From the NCBI GenBank assembly GCA_963784175.1, contig CAWAQJ010000014.1, forward strand, positions 1-64,000: a stretch of 64,000 nt of DNA. Direction: 5' to 3'. A program made the position numbers and the translations under genes. This document shows positions 40,852 through 48,350 of this stretch, piece after piece; the first letter of the stretch is position 1; every line of letters starts with the position of its first letter. Under the pieces are notes generated by a model, which searched no databases, was not told the DNA's origin, and was given only the letters and a program-made list of their open reading frames with translations. The DNA comes from JAIBJN01 sp963784175 (GTDB lineage: Bacteria > Actinomycetota > Thermoleophilia > Gaiellales > Gaiellaceae).

Positions 40852-41949
40852 CTAGCGAACGAAGCGCCAGACCTGGCCGGGCTGGTGCGTGACGTAGAGC
40901 TCGCCCTGCACGCCTTCGCCGAACGAGGTGATGTTCAGGTTCGTGTCCAGCATCAGCGTGCGGCCGCGAACGAGCCTGCCGTTGGCGTACTTGAGGCGCC
41001 AGATGCGGCCGCTGCAGAAGTCGCCGAAGATGTACCAGCCGCGCAGCGAGCTCAGCACCGCGCCGCGATACGCGTACCCGCCGGTGACCGAGCAGCCGAG
41101 CGAGTGGCTGTAGACCGAGATCGGGAAGATCCGGGCGCCGTTGCCGCGCAGGCCGTTGTTCGAGCAGCCGCTGCGGGCACGACCCTCCCAGACGTCCCAG
41201 AGGAAGTTCTCGGGCGTGCTGCCGAGCCTCGTGGGCGCCATGGTGTTGATCTCCTCGTAGCGGCCCTGGCCGACGTCCGCGATGTACATCCGGTTCGTCT
41301 GGCGGTCGAAGGAGACGCCCCACGGGTTCCGCAGGCCGTAGGCATCGATGCGCCACCCGGCGCTGATCGCCCGCGGGTTGAGGCTGAGGAGCTTGCCGTG
41401 GCGGCTCCTGAGGTTCTGCGAGCGGCCGCCGGGGTCGCAGCTCCCGCCGCCGTCGCCCTGGGCGGTGATCAGCCGGCCGTTCGGCGCGAAGACGAGGCGC
41501 CCACCGTTGTGGTTCGTGTCGGGCTGGTCGAGGGCGAGGAGCTGGCGCCGCGTGCTCTCGTTCACCGCGGTGTGGGCCGCGTTGGCCGTGTACCGCGCGA
41601 TGCGCGTGTCGCCGTTGTTGTTCGTGTAGTTGATGTAGATGAAGTGGTTCGACTGGTACTGCGGGTCGAACGCAAGGCCCAGCAGGCCCCTCTCGCCGCC
41701 GTCATCGGTCAGGTCGGTGATGCTGAGGAAGAGCGTGCGGCTCCCGCCGTTGAGCTTCCAGATCTCGCCCTCCTGCTCCACGACGTAGAGCGTCCGGGCG
41801 GGGTCGCCTCGCCGAGGCGCAGTGACCTGCGTGATGTTGTCGAAGCCTCCGGCGACCATGGTCAGCCGCACGGCCGACGCGATGCCCGGGAAGGCGAGCG
41901 TCGTCGCGAGCGTGGCAAGTAGGACCCCTAGGATGGCCGGTCGGCGCAT
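40852..41949 (-). CDS. secreted glucose/sorbosone dehydrogenase-like beta-propeller
   Basis: This 365-residue protein has a signal peptide (residues 5-26, cut near GIASA) and a six-bladed propeller of the soluble PQQ sugar dehydrogenase/YliI type. Visible blocks are GERGLLGLAFDPQYQSNHFI near 90, DTNHNGGRLVFAPNGRLI near 148 and AYGLRNPWGVSFDR near 208. Such proteins oxidise aldoses with PQQ or act as cell-surface lectins. PQQ genes were not seen in the window. Six Cys suggest disulfides, which fits an exported protein. Confidence 0.85.
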   Translation of the reverse strand: MRRPAILGVLLATLATTLAFPGIASAVRLTMVAGGFDNITQVTAPRRGDPARTLYVVEQEGEIWKLNGGSRTLFLSITDLTDDGGERGLLGLAFDPQYQSNHFIYINYTNNNGDTRIARYTANAAHTAVNESTRRQLLALDQPDTNHNGGRLVFAPNGRLITAQGDGGGSCDPGGRSQNLRSRHGKLLSLNPRAISAGWRIDAYGLRNPWGVSFDRQTNRMYIADVGQGRYEEINTMAPTRLGSTPENFLWDVWEGRARSGCSNNGLRGNGARIFPISVYSHSLGCSVTGGYAYRGAVLSSLRGWYIFGDFCSGRIWRLKYANGRLVRGRTLMLDTNLNITSFGEGVQGELYVTHQPGQVWRFVR

Positions 41950-41969
41950 CAGCCGGACACCGTAGCCGA

Positions 41970-42824
41970 TCACGCGGCTGCCGTTTCGCTTCGCTTGTCC
42001 CAGTAGCGGCGGAGGCCCGCGTAGGACTGCCAGAACGGCCCCGCCTGCTGGAAGACGGCGGCGGTCTCGGGATCGGCCTCCGCGAGCAGCTCCTCCTGGG
42101 CCGCCCGCACGAACTCCTCCTCGGAGCCCTCGCGGGCGCGCTCGGCCCAGGTTCGCAGCGCCGAGCGCATGTCGGCCAGGTGCCGCTCGGGATCGTCGGC
42201 GATGCCGAAATGCGGGAGGAGCAGGAGTGCCGGCCGGCGCTCCTCGATGGCGTCCAGCGTCGTCTCCCACGCCTCGACGTCGATGTCGGGCGGCGGCGAG
42301 ACCGGGGCCAGCCAGCGCGCCGGCGGGATCCGCACACCCGCGGCGTCTCCGACCAGGCAAGACCCGTCCGGCGCGAGGAACGAGACGTGGTGCGACGCGT
42401 GCCCCGGCGTCGGAAAGGCCTCGTAGTCGAGCACCCTGTCGCCCACGACCTTCACGTTCTCGGCAGGGACGGGCAGGAGCGGGCCCCAGAGTCGGTCGAA
42501 GTCCTCGCCGTAGAGCCGGCGCGCGCTCCGTTCGAGCCGTTCGGGCTCGACCAGGTGCGGCGCGCCGATCTCGCTGACGTGCACGACGAGCCCCGGGTTC
42601 TCACGGACGAGCGTGCCCGCCGCCCCCGCGTGGTCGAGGTGGATGTGGGTGAGGACGAGATGGCGCAGGTCCCCGACCTCGAGCCCGTGCTCGGCCAGTC
42701 CGGCGCGGAGCGTCTCCAGGCAGCTCGCGGGCCCGCAGTCCACCAGCGCGGGCTCGGCGCCCGCGTCGAGGTACGAGGCGATGACACGCTTGCGACCGAG
42801 ATGCTCGAGGTCGAGGAGCTGCAC
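41970..42824 (-). CDS. metallo-beta-lactamase fold hydrolase
   Basis: This intact 284-residue MBL-fold protein has the zinc motif THIHLDHAG near residue 60, a further His in TPGHASHHVSFL near 140, an Asp in CLVGDAAGV near 157 and a late His in LLLPHFGIADD near 205. It belongs to the broad glyoxalase II/lactonase-like group with a C-terminal helical tail. The substrate is unknown. The start is GTG 42824, 12 bases downstream of the cupredoxin stop. Confidence 0.87.
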   Translation of the reverse strand: MQLLDLEHLGRKRVIASYLDAGAEPALVDCGPASCLETLRAGLAEHGLEVGDLRHLVLTHIHLDHAGAAGTLVRENPGLVVHVSEIGAPHLVEPERLERSARRLYGEDFDRLWGPLLPVPAENVKVVGDRVLDYEAFPTPGHASHHVSFLAPDGSCLVGDAAGVRIPPARWLAPVSPPPDIDVEAWETTLDAIEERRPALLLLPHFGIADDPERHLADMRSALRTWAERAREGSEEEFVRAAQEELLAEADPETAAVFQQAGPFWQSYAGLRRYWDKRSETAAA

Positions 42825-42836
42825 TCCTGAGGGACG

Positions 42837-43265
42837 CTACTCGACGGTGAGCGTTCCCTCCATGCCACCTTCGCGGTGACCGGGCACGGCGCAGTAGAAC
42901 TCGTACTCGCCGGGCTCCAGGGTCAGCGTGAGATCCGTCGAGCCCTCGGTGATCGTGTCGCTGACCTCCTCGACTCCGTTCCCCTCGACCTCGACGTTGT
43001 GCGGGATTCCGGACTCGTTCATGAACTCGATCGTGACTTCGCCCGCGGCGGCGGTGAGCTCGGTCTGGTCGAACGCGAGGTCTCCGCCCGGGTCGGCGGC
43101 GAGCATGATGGTGACGGCGTCACCGCCGCCTCCGCCTCCGGTGTCCTCGGTCGTGGCCTCGGCGGTCGGCGCCTCCGACTCTTCGTCGTCGTCTCCTCCG
43201 CAGGCCGCCACGGCGACGACCAGTGCGAGGGCTGTCAGCGCGAGCAGCAGTAAGCGACGTGTCAT
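42837..43265 (-). CDS. plastocyanin-like cupredoxin lipoprotein
   Basis: This 142-residue exported lipoprotein has a signal (ALTALALVVAVAAC), an acidic and Gly-rich linker and a type 1 copper domain. The likely ligands are His in SGIPHNVEV, and Cys, His and Met in FYCAVPGHREGGM. It should carry electrons outside the membrane. The ATG at 43265 has GGAAGGAG 6 bases upstream. The frame is open into the preceding membrane gene, but the lipobox and ribosome site show this is a separate start. Confidence 0.9.
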   Translation of the reverse strand: MTRRLLLLALTALALVVAVAACGGDDDEESEAPTAEATTEDTGGGGGGDAVTIMLAADPGGDLAFDQTELTAAAGEVTIEFMNESGIPHNVEVEGNGVEEVSDTITEGSTDLTLTLEPGEYEFYCAVPGHREGGMEGTLTVE

Positions 43266-43300
43266 GGGACTCCTTCCTGGGATGACTGGTTCCAACCTTC

Positions 43301-44153
43301 CTACGCGCCCGGCTGCGAAATGGATGATGAGAGCCGCTGCAAGGATCGCCGCCCAGGCCGCGGACGCCTCGGGGACCGTGAGCGTCGGGATCTCGAGCGA
43401 GGTCGTACCGCGCTTCACGAGCTGCTCGAGCCAGAAGTCCTGCAGGGCGTTCGCGAGGCCGTAGACGAGCATCAGCGACACGTAGAAGCGATACCCGGTG
43501 CGCAGGATCCCGGAACGCAGCATGGAGACCGTCCGCGAGAGCGCGAGCGCGACGAGCGCGAGCAGCGTGCCGTCGAAGCCGTGGTGGTGCCCCAGATGGA
43601 CGGCGGTCAGCGTCGGGTGGCCGGGCTCCGGCCGCGGGACGCCCGTCAGGAAGATCGAGCCCAGAACCGGGACGTCGTCGAGATGGAAGCCAATTGCTGC
43701 GGCGAACCACGGGAGGCCGGAGAAAACCACGATCACCGCCACGACGAGGCGAGCGACGTCCCAGCCGCCCCCGAACGGCCGCCGGTAGCCGACGCCGCCC
43801 CGGCGCAGGGCCAGGATGGTGAGCCCGAGCGCGATCAGGGTGCCGGCGGCGGCGAGCGCGTTGGCCGGCTTGACGTCCAGGTCGTCCTGCTCCACGACCC
43901 CCGGCCAGGCGACGGTCACGCAGAGAATCGCGGCGACGACGGCGACGACCGACACCCACGTCGTCCGCAGCCGGTCGACGACGACGGCGAGGATCGCGAT
44001 GGCCACGAGCGCCGTGGGATAGCCGGCGAAGACGACCACGCGCCCGAGACCGCCCTCGAGCCCGCCGTAGCTCACGTTGTAGAGCTCGTCGAGCGGCAGG
44101 CGCGCGTAGGTGACGAGAATCGCCAGGGCGACCAGGCCTAGGCCCGTCCACAC
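43301..44153 (-). CDS. multi-pass membrane protein, unknown
   Basis: This protein of about 283 residues has about eight hydrophobic helices (WTGLGLVALAILVTYARL; VVVFAGYPTALVAIAILAVV). The His-rich loop LTAVHLGHHHGFDG near residue 170 may bind metal or heme. I do not recognise the family. I prefer GTG 44153 (TGGAGG 8 bases upstream); an ATG at 44225 would add 24 residues and overlap the cyclase ATG. As given, the frame runs on into the cupredoxin with no stop, but the neighbouring frame has a TAG at 43301, and 44153-43301 is 3n+1 long. A single extra base near 43315 explains the false fusion. The cupredoxin downstream suggests a redox link. Confidence 0.65.
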
Positions 44154-44223
44154 TGCAATGACCTCCAGGAGGCCGGGGCGCGGCGCGGTTTCGGCCTGCA
44201 ACCTCCCTACACTAGTTCGCGTC

Positions 44224-47200
44224 ATGGCCGAATGTGCGTCTTGTAGCTTCGAGAACCGCCCGGGAGCGCTGTTCTGCGGCAGCTGCGGGCTTCAGCTCGG
44301 GCGCGCATGTGGGAACTGCGGCGAGGTGGTCGCCCTCGGCCTGCCCTTCTGCACCGCCTGCGGCGCCGCCTTCGAGCCCGGCGAGGCCCAGCCGCCCATC
44401 CTCGAGGAGCGCAAGGTCGTCACCGTGCTGTTCGCCGACCTGGTCGGGTTCACCGGCCGCGCAGAGCAACTCGACCCCGAGGACGTCCGCGGGATGCTGG
44501 CGCCCTACCACGCCCGGGTGAAGACCGAGCTCGAGAGCTACGGCGGCACCGTGGAGAAGTTCATCGGCGACGCCGTCGTGGCCCTCTTCGGCGCGCCGCT
44601 TGCGCACGAGGACAACCCCGAGCGCGGCGTGCGCGCGGCGGTAGCCGCACGAGACGCCCTGGGCGAGCTGAACGCGGCCGACCCGACCCTCGGCCTGCAC
44701 GTGCGGATCGGCGTGACGACCGGCGAGGCGATGATCGCGCTCTCCGCCCGGCCGAAGGAGGGCGAAGGCATGGCGACCGGTGACGTCGTCAACACCGCCT
44801 CGCGCCTCCAGTCTGCCGCACCGGTGGACGGCATCCTCGTCGACGAGACGACGTACCGGGCCACGTCGACGGTGATCGAGTACCGCGACGCCGAGCCTGT
44901 GCAGGCCAAGGGGAAGTCCGAGCCGGTCCGCGTCTGGGAGGTGGTTGCGCCGCGAACCCGCCTCGGTGTGGACATCGCCTTCCGCGGCGGCGCCGAGCTG
45001 ATCGGGCGGGAGCAGGAGCTGCGCCTCCTCCGGGATGCGCTCGCCCGTTCCGAGCGCGAGCGGGCCCCGCAGCTCGTCACCCTCGTCGGAGCACCGGGGA
45101 TCGGCAAGAGCCGGCTCCTGTTCGAGCTCTACGCGGCGCTCGACGACGATCCCGAGGTCTTCGCCAACTGGCGCCAGGGCCGGTCGCTGCCGTACGGGGA
45201 AGGCGTGAGCTTCTGGGCGCTCGGCGAGATGGTGAAGGCGCAGGCCGGCATCCTCGAGTCGGACTCGTCCGACGAGGCCGCGGCCAAGCTCGGGACGGCG
45301 GTCACGACCGTCGTGCACGACGAGGTCGAGGCGCAATGGGTGGACGAACATCTCGGCCCGCTCGTCGGCCTGGAAGGCCCGGAGGCGGCCGGCGGCGACC
45401 TCCGCCGCGAGGCGTTCGCTGCGTGGCGCCGCTTCTTCGAGTCCCTGGCCGAGACCCGCCCCCTCGTGCTCGTCTTCGAGGACATCCACTGGGCCGACGA
45501 GGGGCTTCTCGACTTCATCGATCACCTCGTCGACTGGGCCACCGACGTTCCGATCCTCGTCGTCTGCACGGCGCGCCCCGAACTGCTGGAGCGCCGGCCC
45601 GGCTGGGGCGGCGGCAAGCGCAGCGCGCTCACCGTCTCCCTCTCGCCGCTCTCGGACGACGACATCGAGCGGCTTCTGCGAGCGCTGCTCGCCGAGCGCT
45701 CCGTGCCGCCAGCGCGCGTCGACGACCTGCTCGCGCACGCCGGCGGCAATCCGCTCTACGCGGAGGAGTTCGTTCGCATGCTGGCGGAGAGTGGTACCGA
45801 CGCCGGCTTGCCGCTTCCCGAGACGGTGCAAGGCATCATCGCCGCGCGACTCGACACGCTCGCGGGCGAGGAGAAGGCGCTCGTCCAGGACGCGTCCGTC
45901 GTGGGGAAGATCTTCTGGGTCGGCGCCCTCGCTGCGGTCAGCGACCGTCCCACTTCGGAGGTCGAGCAGGGTCTCCAGCGGCTCGAGCGCACGGAGTTCG
46001 TGCGGCGCGAGCGCCGCTCCTCGGTCGCCGGAGAGACGGCCTTCGTCTTCCGCCACGTTCTCGTGCGCGACGTCGCCTACGGGCAGATCCCGCGGCCGCG
46101 TCGCGCCGAGCTGCACCGCCGCACGGCCGGGTGGCTCGAGTCGTTGGCCGGCGACCGGGCCGAGGACATCGCCGACCTGATCGCGCACCACTATCTGAGC
46201 GCGCTCCAGTTCGCCCGCGCCGCCGGGCGGGGCCTCGGCGATCTCCCCGAGCGCGCCCGGATCGCGCTCGCCGAGGCCGGCGACCGCGCGCTCGCTCTCT
46301 CCGCCTACGCGCCGGCGGTGCGCTTCTATCGCGAGGCGCTCACTTCCTGGCCCGAGGACGATCCCGAGCGGCCGGCGCTGCTCCTCCGCTACGGCCAGGC
46401 GCTCTTCCGCGCGGAGCAGACCGGCGCCGAGGTGCTCGTCGAAGCGGCGAACGAGCTGCTCGCCGCCGGCGAGGTGGAGCTCGCGGCCGAGGCCCAGGTG
46501 CTCCTCGGCGACCTGCTGATGATCACCCAGGGACGCCGAGAGGAGGCGACTCTGCACTTCGAGACGGCAGCCGCGCTCCTCGCCGAGCGGCCCTCATCGG
46601 GCTCGAAGGCACGCGTGCTGGCAAGCCGCGCCCACTCGCACCTGGCGGCCGACGAGGCTCAGGAGGCCGTCGAGACGGCCGGCGAGGCCCTCCAGATGGC
46701 CGACGAGCTCGGGCTGGACGAGCTCGGGGCGCACGCGCTCAGCACGAGAGGCTTTTCGCGCGTGATGATCGGAGACCTCGACGGCCTCCGCGACCTGCAG
46801 GAAAGCGTCAGGGTTGCCTCGAGCGCCAACTCTCCGCAGGCCGCGCGCGGCTACAACAACCTCGCGTCGATCACGGCCGACCTGGGCGACCTCGGGCGCG
46901 CCTTCGAGCTCTACGCGGAGAGCAGACGGGCCGCCAAGCGCTTCGGCGACACGCTGGCGCTCAGCTGGCTGGACGTCGAGCGCGTCTACGAGTGTTACTG
47001 GCGTGGCGACTGGACACAGGCCCTGGAAGTCGGAGACCGCCTCCTCGGCGAGGGCGAAGACGGGCTCGGCTCGCTCCACGAGGTGGACGTGCTCCTGATC
47101 CGGGCGAAGATCCTGCTCGCCCGGGAGGGCGCCGAGCCGGCCCTCGAGTGCGTCGAGAAGGCGCTCGCGGTCGCGAGATCCGTGGGCGCCCCGCAGATCC

Positions 47201-47643
47201 TCTTCCCCGTACTTGCCTTCCAGGCTCACGCGCTCGTGGCGGCGGGACAGGGAGAGGCTGCATCCGACGTCGCCCAGGAGCTCTTGGCGGAGTGGCTCGA
47301 CCGCGCTCGCGGACACTCGCTCGCGTCGTTCTGGGTCGCGGACCTCACCTTCGCTCTGGTGGAGCTGGGCCGAGGGGACGAGCTCATGGACGCGACGAGC
47401 CGCACGCCGACCAAGACGCGCTGGCTCGAGGCCGCCCAGGGCGCGTGCTCGGGTGACTGGCGGCGCGCCGCCTCGACGTTCTCGCGCATCGGCTCGCTGC
47501 CGGACGAAGCCCTGGCACGCCTGCGCGCCGCCGCGGATCTGGAGGCCGCGGACGCCCCGGAGGAGGCCGAGGACGAACGGCGCCGGGCGAGCGCGTTCTA
47601 TCGAGAGGTCGAAGCCGTCTCGTATGTCGCCGCGGTCGAGTAG
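44224..47643 (+). CDS. zinc-ribbon / adenylyl cyclase / AAA / TPR protein
   Basis: This intact 1139-residue signalling protein starts with two zinc ribbons (Cys4, 7, 18, 21 and Cys29, 32, 43, 46). Next is a class III nucleotide cyclase domain (VTVLFADLVGFTGRAEQ with Asp72; EKFIGDAVVALFG with Asp116; KGKSEPVRVWEV), both metal Asp residues kept. An AAA/NTPase module follows (LVGAPGIGKSRLLFEL near 288; VLVFEDIHWAD), then about 450 residues of TPR-like helices. It probably makes cAMP in response to a partner bound by the TPR part, or is a LuxR-less MalT-like STAND protein. The ATG is preceded by TACACT, 10 bases upstream. Confidence 0.92.
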   Translation: MAECASCSFENRPGALFCGSCGLQLGRACGNCGEVVALGLPFCTACGAAFEPGEAQPPILEERKVVTVLFADLVGFTGRAEQLDPEDVRGMLAPYHARVKTELESYGGTVEKFIGDAVVALFGAPLAHEDNPERGVRAAVAARDALGELNAADPTLGLHVRIGVTTGEAMIALSARPKEGEGMATGDVVNTASRLQSAAPVDGILVDETTYRATSTVIEYRDAEPVQAKGKSEPVRVWEVVAPRTRLGVDIAFRGGAELIGREQELRLLRDALARSERERAPQLVTLVGAPGIGKSRLLFELYAALDDDPEVFANWRQGRSLPYGEGVSFWALGEMVKAQAGILESDSSDEAAAKLGTAVTTVVHDEVEAQWVDEHLGPLVGLEGPEAAGGDLRREAFAAWRRFFESLAETRPLVLVFEDIHWADEGLLDFIDHLVDWATDVPILVVCTARPELLERRPGWGGGKRSALTVSLSPLSDDDIERLLRALLAERSVPPARVDDLLAHAGGNPLYAEEFVRMLAESGTDAGLPLPETVQGIIAARLDTLAGEEKALVQDASVVGKIFWVGALAAVSDRPTSEVEQGLQRLERTEFVRRERRSSVAGETAFVFRHVLVRDVAYGQIPRPRRAELHRRTAGWLESLAGDRAEDIADLIAHHYLSALQFARAAGRGLGDLPERARIALAEAGDRALALSAYAPAVRFYREALTSWPEDDPERPALLLRYGQALFRAEQTGAEVLVEAANELLAAGEVELAAEAQVLLGDLLMITQGRREEATLHFETAAALLAERPSSGSKARVLASRAHSHLAADEAQEAVETAGEALQMADELGLDELGAHALSTRGFSRVMIGDLDGLRDLQESVRVASSANSPQAARGYNNLASITADLGDLGRAFELYAESRRAAKRFGDTLALSWLDVERVYECYWRGDWTQALEVGDRLLGEGEDGLGSLHEVDVLLIRAKILLAREGAEPALECVEKALAVARSVGAPQILFPVLAFQAHALVAAGQGEAASDVAQELLAEWLDRARGHSLASFWVADLTFALVELGRGDELMDATSRTPTKTRWLEAAQGACSGDWRRAASTFSRIGSLPDEALARLRAAADLEAADAPEEAEDERRRASAFYREVEAVSYVAAVE

Positions 47644-47646
47644 TCG

Positions 47647-47907
47647 CTACTCGCCGGCGCGGCCCTTCTTCGGCTCGGGCTCGAAGCCCTCGAGGTCGAA
47701 GAGCTTGCCCCGCCCGCCGACAGCCTTGTACACCTCGTCCTCACGGTCGGGGTCCTCGACGTACACGAGCGCGAACCAGGCGTTCTTCCGCGTCCGGCCG
47801 ACGAACAGGACCTCGCTGCCGTACTCACGGGCCGCTTTACGGACAGCCTTGGCCCGCTGCTTGGGCCCCGGATTGTCCGGATCGATCAGCCACCAGTGGT
47901 GGGGCAT
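47647..47907 (-). CDS. PHHWWLI small protein, copy A
   Basis: This 86-residue protein of unknown function begins MPHHWWLIDPDNPGPKQRAK and contains FVGRTRKNAWFALVYVEDP, ending in an acidic/basic tail. It is a paralogue of the next gene (47923-48171): both share the PHHWWLI start, DNPGPKQRA, FVGR and a WxALVxV strand. Start ATG 47907 with GGGAGG 8 bases upstream. It is probably a small alpha/beta domain of the predicted order beta-alpha-beta. The conserved His-His-Trp-Trp may form a binding site. It lies downstream of copy B and converges on the cyclase. Confidence 0.75.
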   Translation of the reverse strand: MPHHWWLIDPDNPGPKQRAKAVRKAAREYGSEVLFVGRTRKNAWFALVYVEDPDREDEVYKAVGGRGKLFDLEGFEPEPKKGRAGE

Positions 47908-47922
47908 GCAGATACCTCCCGG

Positions 47923-48171
47923 CTAGTCGTCGAACGATTCGAGGACCTTCAGCGAGCGCCTGACCTTGATGCCCTTCTTCGCAGTCCGCAGCTCGTCCGC
48001 CGGCGCGCCCGGATCCACCCAGACCAGCGCGTACCAGCGGTTGCTCTTGGCCTCACGACCGACGAAGTGACATTCGACGTTCGGCAGGTCGTCCACCGCC
48101 TTCTTGACGGCGGCCGCGCGCTGCTTGGGCCCTGGATTGTCGCCTTCGATGAGCCACCAGTGATGGGGCAC
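47923..48171 (-). CDS. PHHWWLI small protein, copy B
   Basis: This 82-residue paralogue of copy A begins VPHHWWLIEGDNPGPKQRAA and contains FVGREAKSNRWYALVWVDP, ending in a basic segment then ESFDD. I set the start at GTG 48171 because it aligns with the ATG of copy A and has AAGGAGG 4 bases upstream; the frame is open a few codons further (TTG 48186). The two genes are 15 bases apart, so this is a tandem duplication in one operon. Function unknown. Confidence 0.72.
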   Translation of the reverse strand: MPHHWWLIEGDNPGPKQRAAAVKKAVDDLPNVECHFVGREAKSNRWYALVWVDPGAPADELRTAKKGIKVRRSLKVLESFDD

Positions 48172-48253
48172 CACTACCTCCTTCAACGCCGGGCGAGGGC
48201 CACCATCATGCTCGACCTTCCTCCAGGAGGCAAGAAGAGCTCCCGGAGTCGAA

Positions 48254-48325
48254 TCACCCTTCAGAGGGAGGTTCGCGGCTACGCAGGAAGGGTTGAATTT
48301 GTCCTTGGCCCCCGGCGTCGGGGCC
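48254..48325 (+). promoter_or_regulatory. candidate structured leader of the c-di-GMP enzyme gene
   Basis: The 179-base space before the GTG at 48351 holds two stems on the plus strand: TCACCCTT (48254-48261) with AAGGGTTGA (48288-48296), one mismatch, and a perfect 6-bp GGCCCC/GGGGCC stem (48307-48312, 48320-48325). The ribosome site GAGGAGG follows at 48331. The stems could control translation. No known riboswitch consensus was recognised. Confidence 0.35.
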
Positions 48326-48350
48326 GCAAAGAGGAGGTAACTGCGGCCGC

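Noticed and set aside
42837..44225. One 462-residue membrane-cupredoxin fusion protein
   Set aside because: Internal ribosome site, start and lipobox, plus a stop in the adjacent frame at the 3n+1 position, argue for two genes.
44212..46557. 781-codon minus-strand frame opposite the cyclase gene
   Set aside because: The plus strand has intact zinc-ribbon, cyclase and NTPase motifs; the minus frame is composition shadow.
48187..48350. c-di-GMP or c-di-AMP riboswitch
   Set aside because: Stems are present, but I could not match the conserved core of any known class. Kept only as a structured leader.
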